A stretch of DNA of 64,000 nt, taken from contig NZ_LMQL01000008.1 in the NCBI RefSeq assembly GCF_001424545.1, positions 62,001 to 126,000 on the forward strand. Direction: 5' to 3'. Position numbers and translations under genes: made by a program. Numbering within the stretch: the stretch's first letter is position 1; every line of letters begins with the position of its first letter. Positions 35,863 to 45,052 of the stretch are shown one piece after another. Under the pieces are notes generated by a model. The model was given only the letters and a program-made list of their open reading frames with translations. It ran no database searches and was not told the origin of the DNA. This DNA comes from Ramlibacter sp. Leaf400 (GTDB lineage: Bacteria; Pseudomonadota; Gammaproteobacteria; Burkholderiales; Burkholderiaceae_C).

Positions 35863-36768
35863 ATGACCGCGCCCGCCCGCGCCCTCAGCGGCGCGGCCTT
35901 CGCCACCCTGCTGCTCATCGCCCTGATGATGGGCGCCAACCACGTGGCGGCGCGCATCGCCTTCAACCATGGCGCCGACGTCGCCACGGCGGTGGTGTTC
36001 CGCAGCACCGTCACGGCGCTGGTGATCGTGGCCCTCCTCGCGGCCCAGGGCGTGCGCGTGCGGTTCAGTGCGCGGCACAAGCGCTTCCTGCCGGTCATCG
36101 GCCTCCTGATCGGCGTGCAGAGCCTGTGCCTCTATTCCGCGGTGGCGCGCCTGCCGGTGGCGCTGGCGCTGCTGGCCTTCAACACCTACCCGATCTGGAC
36201 AGCGATCTGGTCGGCGCTCGTCTACCGGCACAAGCCCGAGAAGGCGATGCTGCTGGCCATGCCGGTGATCCTGTTCGGCCTGGCGCTGGCGCTGGACGTG
36301 CTGGGCGCCACCTCCGGCCTGGGTGCCGCCGGGCAATGGAGCCGCATCGGCGCCGGCGTGGCCTTCGCGCTGGCGGCGGCCGGCACCTTCGGCCTGGCGC
36401 TGGTGCTCACCCAGCACGAGGCCGGCGACGTCGACGGCCGGGTGCGCACCGCCACCACCATGGGCATGGCCGCGCTGGTGGCCCTGGCCACCGTGAGCGT
36501 GCAGGGCGGCTTCCACCTGCCAGATGCCGCCGCGGGCTGGGGTGGGCTGGCGGCGCTCACCTTCCTCTACGGCACCGCTTTCACCATCATGTTCACGGTG
36601 CTGCCCCGGCTGGGCGTGGTGGGCAACTCCGCGATCATGAACGTGGAGCCGGTGTTCGCCCTGGTGCTGGGGTGGGGGGTCCTGGGCCAGTCGATCGCGC
36701 CGGTGCAGGTGGCGGGCGCGCTCGTCGTCGTGGGCGCCGTGATGGTGCTGGGGATGCGCAAACGCTGA
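35863..36768 (+). CDS. DMT-family (EamA) transporter
   Basis: A 301-residue transporter with ten membrane segments in two EamA repeats. First helix LLLIALMMGANHVAARIAF, and the AVARLPVALALLAFNTYPIWTA segment is typical of the first repeat end. It follows the toxin by 22 bases and might read through from that promoter. Substrate unknown. It ends 12 bases before an inverted-repeat doublet and is convergent with alr. Confidence 0.86.
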   Translation: MTAPARALSGAAFATLLLIALMMGANHVAARIAFNHGADVATAVVFRSTVTALVIVALLAAQGVRVRFSARHKRFLPVIGLLIGVQSLCLYSAVARLPVALALLAFNTYPIWTAIWSALVYRHKPEKAMLLAMPVILFGLALALDVLGATSGLGAAGQWSRIGAGVAFALAAAGTFGLALVLTQHEAGDVDGRVRTATTMGMAALVALATVSVQGGFHLPDAAAGWGGLAALTFLYGTAFTIMFTVLPRLGVVGNSAIMNVEPVFALVLGWGVLGQSIAPVQVAGALVVVGAVMVLGMRKR

Positions 36769-36780
36769 CCCCGCCCCGTC

Positions 36781-36866
36781 GTCATTCCCGCGGAGGCGGG
36801 AACCCAGGGCTTGCGCCTTCGGCTCCCGCTTGGGAAGCACTCCATCCCCGCCTCCGCGGGGATGAC
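36781..36866. repeat. Inverted-repeat doublet, copy between DMT gene and alr
   Basis: About 86 bases bounded by 20-base arms: GTCATTCCCGCGGAGGCGGG at 36781-36800 and its reverse complement (one mismatch) at 36847-36866. Each arm is itself a hairpin. The element fills the gap between two convergent genes and resembles REP/BIME doublets. A related copy lies at 60027 and a single arm at 31553. Confidence 0.85.
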
Positions 36867-36890
36867 GGGATCAACGCGATGCCGGGCTTG

Positions 36891-37985
36891 CTAGTCCACC
36901 GCCTTCTGCACCCGCGGCGCCACCGCGCACATCAGCTCATAGCCGAGCGTCCCGCCCGCCCGCGCCACCTCGTCGATCGGCAGCACCGCGCCGTTCTCCG
37001 CGCGCCCCCACAGCGTGACCGCGCTGCCGATTCGGGCCTGCGGCAGCGACGTCAGGTCGACGGTGAGCATGTCCATGCTCACGCGCCCCACCATGCGGGT
37101 GCGGACGCCGTCGACCAGCACCGGCGTTCCGCTCGTGCAATGGCGCGGGTAGCCGTCGGCATACCCGCAGGCCACCACGCCGATGCGCAGCGGCGCGTCG
37201 GCCACGAAGGTGGAGCCGTAGCCGACCGTGTGGCCCGGCTGCAGCTGCTGCACGCCGATCAGGCGGCTCGCCAGTGTCATCGTGGGCTGCAGGTCCCAGT
37301 GGCCGATGTCGTGCTCGGGAAAGTCGGGCGCGCTGCCGTACACCGCGATGCCGGCGCGCACCCAGTCACCGCGCACGCCGGCGTCCTGCGCGTGGCGAAG
37401 GGTGGCCGCGCTGTTGGCCAGCGAGCGCTCGCCCGGCAGGTCGCGCGTGGCCTCGGCGAAGTCGCGCACCTGGTGCGCGATGCCGCGCTCCCCGTCGGCG
37501 TCGCTGAAATGCGTCATCAGCGAAATTTCGTCGACCTGCGGCAGCGCGTTCAGCCGCGTCCAGGCTGCGCGGAAGGCAGCGGGCGCGAAGCCGAGCCGGT
37601 TCATGCCCGAGTTCATCTTCAGGAAGACACGGTGCGGCACCTGCGTCTTGTGCGCGGCCAGCCAGTCGATCTGCTCGGTGCAGTGCACCACGTGCCACAA
37701 GCCCAGCCGCGAGCAAAGTTCCAGGTCTCGCGGCTCGAACACGCCTTCGAGCAGCAGGATGGGCCCACGCCAGCCCAGGGCGCGCACCCGCTCGGCTTCC
37801 TGCAGGTCCAGCAGCGCGAACCCGTCGGCGCCGCGCAGGCCTTCGTAGGCGCGTTCGATGCCGTGCCCGTAGGCGTCGGCCTTGACCACGGCCCACGCCC
37901 GGGCATCGGGGGCGGCGCGGCGGATGCGCGCCAGGTTGAGTCGAAGGGCTTCGGTGTGGACGGTGGCCTGGATGGGACGGGGCAT
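36891..37985 (-). CDS. alr: Alanine racemase
   Basis: A 364-residue pyridoxal phosphate enzyme supplying D-alanine for peptidoglycan. K35 in [10 protein letters not shown] holds the cofactor, and Y256 in VGYGSTF is the second catalytic base; MNRLGF and SMDMLTVD are family motifs. The start at 37985 gives the normal N-terminus with the barrel beginning after ten residues. It diverges from lplT, with 129 bases between starts. Confidence 0.96.
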   Translation of the reverse strand: MPRPIQATVHTEALRLNLARIRRAAPDARAWAVVKADAYGHGIERAYEGLRGADGFALLDLQEAERVRALGWRGPILLLEGVFEPRDLELCSRLGLWHVVHCTEQIDWLAAHKTQVPHRVFLKMNSGMNRLGFAPAAFRAAWTRLNALPQVDEISLMTHFSDADGERGIAHQVRDFAEATRDLPGERSLANSAATLRHAQDAGVRGDWVRAGIAVYGSAPDFPEHDIGHWDLQPTMTLASRLIGVQQLQPGHTVGYGSTFVADAPLRIGVVACGYADGYPRHCTSGTPVLVDGVRTRMVGRVSMDMLTVDLTSLPQARIGSAVTLWGRAENGAVLPIDEVARAGGTLGYELMCAVAPRVQKAVD

Positions 37986-38034
37986 TCCGGCTGGGCTCGG
38001 CTGAGGGGTCCGAAGATTTTGTCATTACTGCGCG

Positions 38035-38043
38035 TGATATAAC
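38035..38043 (+). promoter_or_regulatory. Extended -10 promoter candidate for lplT
   Basis: TGATATAAC matches the extended -10 form TGnTATAAT in eight of nine positions and lies 72 bases before the lplT ATG in an AT-richer patch of the alr-lplT gap. A good -35 at correct spacing was not found, which is tolerated by extended -10 promoters. Confidence 0.4.
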
Positions 38044-38114
38044 CCGCGACGCTTGGAGACAGCTGTTAACCCACACGCAGCACGCCCGCCGATGACAACA
38101 CCAAAGCCGGCCCG

Positions 38115-39398
38115 ATGAAGCGCGGCTTCTACACCATCATGGCGGCGCAGTTCTTCTCGTCGCTGGCGGACAACGCCTTGTTCGTGGCGGCCGTGGAGCT
38201 GCTGCGGACCTCGGGCGCCGCCGAATGGCAGCGCGCGGCCCTGGTGCCGATGTTCGCCCTGTTCTATGTGATCCTGGCGCCCTTCGTGGGGGCCTTCGCG
38301 GACGCCCGGCCGAAGGGCAACGTGATGTTCATCAGCAACGCGATCAAGGTCGTGGGCTGCCTGATGATGCTGTTCGGCAGCCATCCGCTGCTGGCCTACG
38401 CCATCGTCGGCCTGGGCGCGGCGGCCTACTCGCCGGCCAAGTACGGCATCCTCACCGAGCTCCTGCCGGCCTCCCAGCTGGTCAAGGCCAACGGCTGGAT
38501 CGAGGGCCTGACCATCGCTTCCATCATCCTGGGCATCCTGCTGGGCGGCCAGCTGGTGGGCCAGGCGATCGCCAGCCGGATGCTGGCGCTGGACTTCCCG
38601 CTCATGGACACCGGCATCGACACGGCGCCCGAGGCGGCGATCTTCCTGCTGATCTTCATCTACGCGATCGCCGCCTGGTTCAACACGCGCATCCCGTTCA
38701 CCGGCGTGGAGATGCGTCCGCTGCCCAAGAACCTGCTGGAGCTGGTGCCCGACTTCTGGTCCTGCAACTCGCGCCTGTGGCGCGACAAGCTGGGGCAGAT
38801 CTCGCTGGCCACCACCACGCTGTTCTGGGGCGTGTCGGGCAACCTGCGCTACATCATCCTGGCCTGGAGCGCCGCGGCCCTGGGCTACAGCACCACCCAG
38901 GCTTCGTCCCTCAGCGGCGTGGTGGCCCTGGGCACGGCGGTCGGCGCGATCGTCGCGTCGATGCGCATGCGGCTGGACATGGCCACCAGCGTGATGCCGC
39001 TGGGCATCGCGATGGGCCTGCTGGTGATCCTGATGAATTTCATCAGCAACGTCTGGGTGGCCGCGCCCTTCCTGATCCTGCTGGGCGGGCTGGGCGGCTT
39101 CCTGGTGGTGCCGATGAACGCGCTGCTGCAGCACCGCGGCCACAACCTGATGGGCGCCGGCCGCTCCATCGCCGTGCAGAACTTCAACGAGCAAAGCTGC
39201 ATCCTGGGCCTGGGCGCCTTCTACAGCCTGTCGGCCGGCCTGGGCCTGTCGGCGTTCGGCGCCATCACGGCGTTCGGCATCGTCGTGGCCGGGGCCATGT
39301 GGCTGATCCAGCGCTGGCACGCCTACAACACCGTCCACCACCGCGAGGAACTCGACCACCTGCTGCACATCGCGCGGCAGGACAAGTCGCATGGATAA
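38115..39398 (+). CDS. lplT: Lysophospholipid transporter LplT
   Basis: A 427-residue MFS-type flippase that moves lysophospholipids across the inner membrane for re-acylation. The opening KRGFYTIMAAQFFSSLADNAL and the GAAAYSPAKYGILTELLP motif after helix 4 identify LplT. About twelve helices. No aas acyltransferase/acyl-ACP synthetase gene is fused or adjacent, as is usual in betaproteobacteria. A large gap of 196 bases follows, holding a strong hairpin. Confidence 0.94.
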   Translation: MKRGFYTIMAAQFFSSLADNALFVAAVELLRTSGAAEWQRAALVPMFALFYVILAPFVGAFADARPKGNVMFISNAIKVVGCLMMLFGSHPLLAYAIVGLGAAAYSPAKYGILTELLPASQLVKANGWIEGLTIASIILGILLGGQLVGQAIASRMLALDFPLMDTGIDTAPEAAIFLLIFIYAIAAWFNTRIPFTGVEMRPLPKNLLELVPDFWSCNSRLWRDKLGQISLATTTLFWGVSGNLRYIILAWSAAALGYSTTQASSLSGVVALGTAVGAIVASMRMRLDMATSVMPLGIAMGLLVILMNFISNVWVAAPFLILLGGLGGFLVVPMNALLQHRGHNLMGAGRSIAVQNFNEQSCILGLGAFYSLSAGLGLSAFGAITAFGIVVAGAMWLIQRWHAYNTVHHREELDHLLHIARQDKSHG

Positions 39399-39514
39399 GA
39401 AGCTGTGAACGGATTCCTCGCGCCCGCGCGAGCCGTCACGTATCTTTGCTTCCGCCACGCTCCTGGCCGGGCTCGCCCTGCGGGCTGGGGCGTTCCAAGG
39501 TGCATGCGGGCGTT

Positions 39515-39555
39515 GCGGGCTGTGGTCCAGGCAATCAGCCTGGACCACAGCCCGC
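39515..39555. other. 18-bp perfect inverted repeat between lplT and a DMT gene
   Basis: Arms at 39515-39532 (GCGGGCTGTGGTCCAGGC) and 39538-39555 are perfect reverse complements around a five-base loop AATCA. A stem this long without mismatch is rare by chance. It lies 117 bases after lplT and 40 before the next start on the same strand. No T-run follows on either strand, so it is not a classical terminator; it might end transcription weakly, be a protein site or a remnant mobile repeat. Confidence 0.75.
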
Positions 39556-39594
39556 GCCTACGCCTGCACCTCGGACCACCCCATCGCGGCCACG

Positions 39595-40518
39595 ATGAAT
39601 CCGTCCACAGCTTCTGAAGGCCGCACGCTCCCCGCGCTGGCCCTGGTCTTCAACGCCTTCGTCTGGGGCGTCTCCTGGTGGCCGTTCCGCGAGCTGCAGG
39701 CGCACGGCCTGCATCCGCTCTGGGCCACGGCGGGCATCTACTTTTTCTCGCTGGCCGCGCTGCTCGCGTGGCGGCCGCAGGCGTGGCGCGGGTTCGCCGG
39801 GCAGCCGCAGCTGGTGCTGCTGATGCTGGCCGCGGGCCTCACCAACGTGGGCTTCAACTGGGCGGTGACGGTGGGCGACGTGGTGCGGGTCGTGCTGCTG
39901 TTCTACCTGATGCCGGCGTGGAGCACGCTCCTGGCCTGGCCGCTGCTGGGCGAGCGGCCGACCGCGGCGTCGCTCCTTCGGCTGGCCGTGGCGATGGTGG
40001 GCGTGGCGGTGATCCTGAAGACGCCCGAGGCGTCCTGGCCGCTGCCCGAGGGCCTGGCCGACGGGCTGGCGCTGCTGGGCGGCTTCAGCTTCGCGCTCAC
40101 CAACATCCTGCTGCGCCGGCTGCAAAAGGCGCCCGCCGCCACCCGCATCGGCGCTATGTTCAGCGGCGGCGCGCTGGCGGCCCTCGCCGCGGCGCTGGCC
40201 GGCATGGCCCAGGGCGCGGTCGCTGCTCCGAGCGCCCTGCCCGCCGGCGCCCTGCTGCTCGGGCTGCTGCTCAGCCTGGGCTTCCTGGCGGGCAATGCGG
40301 CGCTGCAGTTCGGCGCCACCCGGCTGCCGGCCCAGACCACCGCGCTGGTGATGCTGTCGGAGGTGCTGTTCGCCAGCGCCACGTCGGTGGTGGCCGGCGC
40401 GGCCGAGCTGTCGCCGCGCGTGTGGACCGGCGGCGCGCTGGTGGTCCTGGCGGCCGCGTGGTCGGCCTGGGCGGCGCCGCGCGATGCCGCGCCGGACGCC
40501 GCACAATCGGCCCCATGA
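39595..40518 (+). CDS. DMT-family (EamA) transporter
   Basis: A 307-residue ten-helix EamA protein. First helix ALALVFNAFVWGVSWWPFREL; the VVRVVLLFYLMPAWSTLLAWPLLGERP segment ends the first repeat in typical fashion. Substrate unknown. Its stop overlaps the glutathione peroxidase start as ATGA, indicating an operon of two functionally unrelated-looking genes. Confidence 0.87.
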   Translation: MNPSTASEGRTLPALALVFNAFVWGVSWWPFRELQAHGLHPLWATAGIYFFSLAALLAWRPQAWRGFAGQPQLVLLMLAAGLTNVGFNWAVTVGDVVRVVLLFYLMPAWSTLLAWPLLGERPTAASLLRLAVAMVGVAVILKTPEASWPLPEGLADGLALLGGFSFALTNILLRRLQKAPAATRIGAMFSGGALAALAAALAGMAQGAVAAPSALPAGALLLGLLLSLGFLAGNAALQFGATRLPAQTTALVMLSEVLFASATSVVAGAAELSPRVWTGGALVVLAAAWSAWAAPRDAAPDAAQSAP

Positions 40519-41000
40519 CCACCGTCTACGACTTCGAGGCCACCGGCATCGATGGCCAGCCCGTGCCACTGGACCGGTTCAAGGGCCAGGTGCTGCTGAT
40601 CGTCAACACGGCCAGCGCGTGCGGCTTCACACCGCAGTTCGCCGGGCTGCAGGAGCTGCACCAGCGCTACGGCTCGCGCGGCCTCGCGGTGCTGGGGTTC
40701 CCGTGCAACCAGTTCGGCTCGCAGGACCCGGGCAGCAACGACGAGATCGCGACGTTCTGCCAGCGCAACTACGGCGTGGACTTCCCGATGATGTCCAAGA
40801 TCGACGTCAACGGACCGCAGGCCGACCCACTGTACCGCTGGCTCACGACCGAGAAGCCGGGCCTTCTGGGCAGCACGGGGATCAAGTGGAACTTCACCAA
40901 GTTCCTGGTGGGCAAGGACGGCCGCGTGGTCAAGCGCTACGCGCCGCAGGAAGCGCCGGCGGCGCTGGCCAAGGACATCGAAGCGGCCCTCGCGGCGTAA
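40515..41000 (+). CDS. Glutathione peroxidase (Cys type)
   Basis: A 161-residue thiol peroxidase of the GPX family. The catalytic residue is C36 in NTASACGFTPQ (Cys rather than selenocysteine), with the partner Gln in FPCNQFGSQDPG and Trp in KWNFTKFLV. Bacterial Cys-GPXs usually take electrons from thioredoxin despite the name and reduce lipid or organic peroxides. Translationally coupled to the upstream DMT gene by a four-base overlap. Confidence 0.95.
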   Translation: MTTVYDFEATGIDGQPVPLDRFKGQVLLIVNTASACGFTPQFAGLQELHQRYGSRGLAVLGFPCNQFGSQDPGSNDEIATFCQRNYGVDFPMMSKIDVNGPQADPLYRWLTTEKPGLLGSTGIKWNFTKFLVGKDGRVVKRYAPQEAPAALAKDIEAALAA

Positions 41001-41057
41001 GGCCGGCGAACGCTCCACCCGCACGCGCCGTGCGGGGCGCGGAGGTGGGCGGCTCGC

Positions 41058-41585
41058 TCAGTGCGTCTGCTGCGCTGCCTGCGCGGCCCTCATCGGTGCC
41101 GTGAACATCTGCTGGAAGGCGTCGGCCATCGGCCCCGCCGCCGTCATCGCCGCGCCCATCATGCTGGCCGCCGGCGAGCTGCCCGCCGCACCCTCCTGCT
41201 GCCCCTGGGTGGGTCGCAGCATCTCGCCGCCGGTCTTGGCGAGCGCAGCCACCAGTTCCTGGCCGTAGCGCATGGCCTCCTGGAACTCGTACATCACCAG
41301 CGTCGACTGGATCGACGCCACTTCCATCGGGCTGCCCGCCTTGCGGATGTTGTCCGCCGCCTGGCTGTGGAGCAGCGCCGAGCGTTGTCCCATCTGCAGC
41401 TGCGCCTGGTGCACCGCTTCGCCTGCGCGAAACAGGATGCTCAGGGCCTCCACGCCGGCAGCCAGCTGCTGCCGCTGGATCTCGGCCACCGTGCTGGCCG
41501 CCGCGCCGAGGCTGGCCACCGCTGCGCCCGCATCCGCACCATCGCCCGATGCACCTTGCCCGGGTCTTTTCGTCTGAGTCGCCAT
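41058..41585 (-). CDS. Phasin-family protein
   Basis: A 175-residue phasin-like protein. The helical segment AEIQRQQLAAGVEALSILFRAGE and VASIQSTLVMYEFQEAMRYGQEL matches the phasin_2 pattern of granule-associated proteins that coat polyhydroxyalkanoate inclusions. N- and C-terminal parts are Ala/Gln/Met-rich and low complexity. A strong AAGGAGG lies before the ATG at 41585. No phaC or phaP cluster is adjacent. Confidence 0.83.
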   Translation of the reverse strand: MATQTKRPGQGASGDGADAGAAVASLGAAASTVAEIQRQQLAAGVEALSILFRAGEAVHQAQLQMGQRSALLHSQAADNIRKAGSPMEVASIQSTLVMYEFQEAMRYGQELVAALAKTGGEMLRPTQGQQEGAAGSSPAASMMGAAMTAAGPMADAFQQMFTAPMRAAQAAQQTH

Positions 41586-41680
41586 TTGCGGCCTCCTTGG
41601 GTTGGGGAAGGGGCAGCCTAGGCCCCTTCTCGCCCTGGGCAAGCTGGGCAATGAACTGTTTCTTGCGCGACTGCGTGGTC

Positions 41681-42910
41681 TCAATCGGTACGAAGCGATT
41701 CGTCCAGCACCTCCACCCAATGCCGCACCGGCAACGCGGTGCCGCTTTGCAAATGAGTGATGCAGCCGATGTTGGCGGAGAGCACCGCCGCCGGCTGCAG
41801 CGCACCCAGGTGATCGAGCTTGCGGTCCCGCAACTGCGTGGCGATCTCCGGTTGCAGCACCGAATAGGTGCCCGCGGAGCCGCAGCACAGGTGCGACTCG
41901 TTCAGCGCCACCTGAACGTCGAACCCGAGGCGGCGCAGATTCGTCTCGACCCCGCCGCGCAATTGCTGCCCGTGCTGCAGCGTGCAGGGCGGGTGGTAGG
42001 CCAGCACGCCGGCGGGCGCCTTCACGCGCGCCTGCAGGGCGGGCACGAGTTCGGGCAGCAGCTCGCTCAGGTCGCGCGTCAGCTCGCTGATGCGCGCGGC
42101 CTTCTGCGCGTACCGCGGGTCGTGCTTCAGGTGGTGGCCGTACTCGCGCACCGTGACGCCGCAGCCGGAAGCGTTCATCACCAGCGCCTCGACCTCGTTG
42201 CGTTCCACGTGGGGCCACCACGCGTCGATGTTGCGGCGCATCTGGGCGAGCCCGCCCTCCTGGTCGTTCAGGTGGAACTTCACCGCGCCGCAGCAACCGG
42301 CCCGAGGCGACACCAAGGACTGAATGCCGGCCGCATCGAGCACGCGCGCGGTGGCGGCGTTGATGTTGGGCGCCATCGACGGCTGCACGCAGCCTTCCAG
42401 CAGCAGCACCTTGCGCGCGTGGGTCCGCGTGGGCCATTCACCGCCGGGTCGCGATGCCGGCACCTTGGCCTTGAGCGCGCCGGGCAGCAGCCCGCGCACC
42501 GCCTGCCCCAGCTTCATCGCGGGGCCGAAGGCCGGCGAGGTCAGGCCTTCCTTCAACGCCCACCGCAGCGCCTTCGATCCGGCGCCGCGCGGCACCTTCC
42601 CCTCGACGATCCGCCGGCCGATGTCGACCAGGTGGCCGTACTGCACTCCGCTCGGGCAGGTGCTCTCGCAGTTGCGGCAGGTGAGGCACCGGTCCAGGTG
42701 CAACTGCGTCTTTTCGGTCGGCTGCTCGCCTTCGAGCACCTGCTTGATCAGGTAGATGCGGCCGCGCGGGCCGTCCAGCTCGTCGCCCAGCAACTGGTAG
42801 GTCGGGCAGGTGGCGGTGCAGAAGCCGCAGTGCACGCACTTGCGCAGGATGGCTTCGGCCTCGGCGCCCTCGGGCGTGCCGGCGAACTCGGGGGACAGGT
42901 GGGTCTGCAC
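41681..42910 (-). CDS. glcF: Glycolate oxidase iron-sulfur subunit
   Basis: A 409-residue protein with two 4Fe-4S clusters that passes electrons from glycolate oxidation to the respiratory chain. The ligands are C25, C28, C31, C35 and C75, C78, C81, C85; two CCG-type heterodisulfide-reductase-like domains follow (AGCCGAVKFH and HLCCGSAGTY). The GTG start at 42910 lies one base after the glcE stop, so the two are coupled. The usual third partner, glcD, is not beside them. Confidence 0.94.
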   Translation of the reverse strand: MQTHLSPEFAGTPEGAEAEAILRKCVHCGFCTATCPTYQLLGDELDGPRGRIYLIKQVLEGEQPTEKTQLHLDRCLTCRNCESTCPSGVQYGHLVDIGRRIVEGKVPRGAGSKALRWALKEGLTSPAFGPAMKLGQAVRGLLPGALKAKVPASRPGGEWPTRTHARKVLLLEGCVQPSMAPNINAATARVLDAAGIQSLVSPRAGCCGAVKFHLNDQEGGLAQMRRNIDAWWPHVERNEVEALVMNASGCGVTVREYGHHLKHDPRYAQKAARISELTRDLSELLPELVPALQARVKAPAGVLAYHPPCTLQHGQQLRGGVETNLRRLGFDVQVALNESHLCCGSAGTYSVLQPEIATQLRDRKLDHLGALQPAAVLSANIGCITHLQSGTALPVRHWVEVLDESLRTD

Positions 42911-42911
42911 G

Positions 42912-44003
42912 TCAGAGGTCGGGGTAGAGGCGGCCGCGGTTGAAGATGCCGGCCGGGTCGAACTCGCGTTTGAGTTCGCGGTGGATGCGGTCCAGTGGCG
43001 GCGCGAGCGGATGGAAGCGCGGCGTGCGGGTGCCGGCCGCATTCGCCCGGAACAGCGTGGCATGGCCGCCGGCGCGCTCGGCCACCCGGCGCAGCCGGTC
43101 GGCCCCTCCGAGTTCGGCCGACACCCAGCGCTGGCCGCCGTGCCACTCCACCAGCGGGGGCTCGGGCAGGTCCAGGACCGGCGCGGTCTGCGGCACCGAG
43201 AGACGCCAGAGATCGCGGCCGGCCCGCTCAGCGAACCAGGACAGCCGATGGTCCCGGCATGCATCCCAATCCGCCTGCGCCACCCCGTCGTCGATGCGCT
43301 CGCCGCCGAGCGCATGGCACGCCGCATCGACCGCCGCGACCGCGCCGCGCAGCCGCAGGGTCAGCGCGGGGCCCGAAGCCTCCTCGGCCCATCGGCTCGC
43401 GTTGAGCGGCAGCGGCTGCCCGCCCCAGGCATGCAGGCGCTTGAGCGCCTCGGCCTGCGGAAGCTCGAAGCGCAGCGTGGCCTCGGCCGGCGCGCGCGGC
43501 AGCACCTTGAGGCTGACCTCCACGATCAAGCCCAGCGTGCCCAGCGCGCCGGCCATCAGGCGCGACACGTCGTAGCCGGCCACGTTCTTCATCACCTGGC
43601 CGCCGAAAGTGAGCAGCTCGCCGCGGCCGTTGACCATCGACAGCCCCAGCACGTAGTCGCGCACCGAGCCCACGCTGGCGCGCGCCGGACCCGAGAGGCC
43701 CGCGGCCACCATGCCGCCGACGGTGGCGGCGCCGCCGAACCTCGGCGGCTCGAACGGCAGGCACTGGCCTTCGCGCGCCAGCGTCGCCTCGAGTTCGGCC
43801 AACGGGGTGCCCGCGCCGACAGTGACGACCAGCTCGCTGGGCTCGTAGCTGCGGATGCCGTTCAGGCCCGCGGTCTCCAGCACCTCGCCCGTTGCCGGCT
43901 CGCCGTAGAAATCCTTGCTGCCACCGCCCCGCACGCGCAGCGGCGTGCCGCGCGCGCTGGCCGCACGGATGCGTTCGATGCAGTCGGTGAGCGCCCCATC
44001 CAT
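42912..44003 (-). CDS. glcE: Glycolate oxidase FAD-binding subunit
   Basis: A 363-residue PCMH-type FAD-binding protein, the GlcE subunit of glycolate oxidase. LRVRGGGSKDFYG is the first FAD-contact motif and RFGGAATVGGMVAAGLSGPARASVGSVRDYV the second in conserved form; the ending FDPAGIFNRGRLY is typical. It is short compared with GlcD, as expected. It precedes glcF by one base; the gene before it is an SMP-30 protein rather than glcD. Confidence 0.93.
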   Translation of the reverse strand: MDGALTDCIERIRAASARGTPLRVRGGGSKDFYGEPATGEVLETAGLNGIRSYEPSELVVTVGAGTPLAELEATLAREGQCLPFEPPRFGGAATVGGMVAAGLSGPARASVGSVRDYVLGLSMVNGRGELLTFGGQVMKNVAGYDVSRLMAGALGTLGLIVEVSLKVLPRAPAEATLRFELPQAEALKRLHAWGGQPLPLNASRWAEEASGPALTLRLRGAVAAVDAACHALGGERIDDGVAQADWDACRDHRLSWFAERAGRDLWRLSVPQTAPVLDLPEPPLVEWHGGQRWVSAELGGADRLRRVAERAGGHATLFRANAAGTRTPRFHPLAPPLDRIHRELKREFDPAGIFNRGRLYPDL

Positions 44004-44054
44004 GCCTGCGATGGTAAGCGCCGCCCTTGTCCGACGGCGTTGATCTTTCCGGTG

Positions 44055-44984
44055 CTAGTCGATGAAGAAATTGACGGGCAGGCCGGGCACGTCGACGCGC
44101 GTGGCCACCACGTGGCCGGACTGCGGCCAGCGGTCGCGCTCGGTCGCGGGCCGGTCGCCGGCGCTGGTGACGAACAGCGTGCGCAGGTCGTCGCCACCGA
44201 AGCACGGCATGGTGGGGCACGGCATCGGCGTGGCGATCTCGTCGACGATCTCGCCGGCCGGCGACAGGCGGACGATGCGGCCGCCCTCGAACATCGCGCA
44301 CCAGTAGTGGCCTTGCGCGTCGACCGTGGCGCCATCGGGCCGACCCCCGTAGCCGGGATCGCCCACGTTCCAGCCCGACGGCTTGGAAGGGAACTGGTGG
44401 AACACGCGCTCGTTCGACAGGCGGTTGTTCGCCGCGTCCCAGTCCCATGCCCGCACGAGGTGGCGCGGCGTGTCGGTCCAGTAGACCGTGTCCCCGGCGG
44501 GAGACCAGGCCAGGCCGTTGGCGGTGGTCACGCCGTCGGCCATTCGCTGCGCGCGCGGCGCGCCGGCGCGGCAATCCAGGCTGTAGAGCTCCCCGGCGGC
44601 CCGCGTCTTGGGTTCGAACACGGTGCCGGCCCAGAAGCGCCCCTGCGGGTCGGCCTTGCCGTCGTTGAAGCGGGTGTTGGTGGCGTCGTAGTCGAAGCGA
44701 TGCAGCAGCGAGAGCTCGCCGCCCCACCCGTGCGCGCGGTACATGCCGTCGCGCAACGCGATCACCCAGCCGCCGCGGCGGGCCGGCGCGAAGCAACCCG
44801 GCTCCTGCGGCATGGCCCAGCTCTCGGCCGCGCCGCTGTCCGGGTCGGCCCGGCGCAGGCGGCGGCCGGGGATGTCGACCCAGTAGAGCCTGCGCTCACC
44901 GGGATGCCAGAAGGGCGACTCGCCCAGCCGGTCGGGCTGCGCGACGACGCTGCGCCAGGGGGTCGGTTGCGTGGCTGGGGACAC
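44055..44984 (-). CDS. SMP-30/gluconolactonase-family protein
   Basis: A 309-residue six-bladed beta-propeller of the SMP-30/regucalcin family, metal-dependent lactonases of sugar lactones. Signature strands are LGESPFWHPGERRLYWVDI (metal-ligand Glu), the NDGKADPQGRFWAGT loop (Asn and Asp ligands) and GLAWSPAGDTVYWTDT. The start is GTG at 44984. It ends 51 bases before glcE on the same strand and could share its transcript, but no sugar-acid pathway lies nearby. Confidence 0.9.
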   Translation of the reverse strand: MSPATQPTPWRSVVAQPDRLGESPFWHPGERRLYWVDIPGRRLRRADPDSGAAESWAMPQEPGCFAPARRGGWVIALRDGMYRAHGWGGELSLLHRFDYDATNTRFNDGKADPQGRFWAGTVFEPKTRAAGELYSLDCRAGAPRAQRMADGVTTANGLAWSPAGDTVYWTDTPRHLVRAWDWDAANNRLSNERVFHQFPSKPSGWNVGDPGYGGRPDGATVDAQGHYWCAMFEGGRIVRLSPAGEIVDEIATPMPCPTMPCFGGDDLRTLFVTSAGDRPATERDRWPQSGHVVATRVDVPGLPVNFFID

Positions 44985-45052
44985 GGCGCGATTGTGCGCG
45001 GGCGCCCCACGCCCGGGGGCTAGCCGTTACCATCCCTGCGAGCTTCCAACAC

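Noticed and set aside
36781..36866. CRISPR repeat unit
   Set aside because: Only isolated inverted-repeat doublets exist; there is no array of regularly spaced direct repeats anywhere in the window.
37986..38024. TTGTCA (38019-38024) as -35 box for TATAAC before lplT
   Set aside because: Spacing to the -10 box is only 13 bases; an extended -10 promoter explains the site better.
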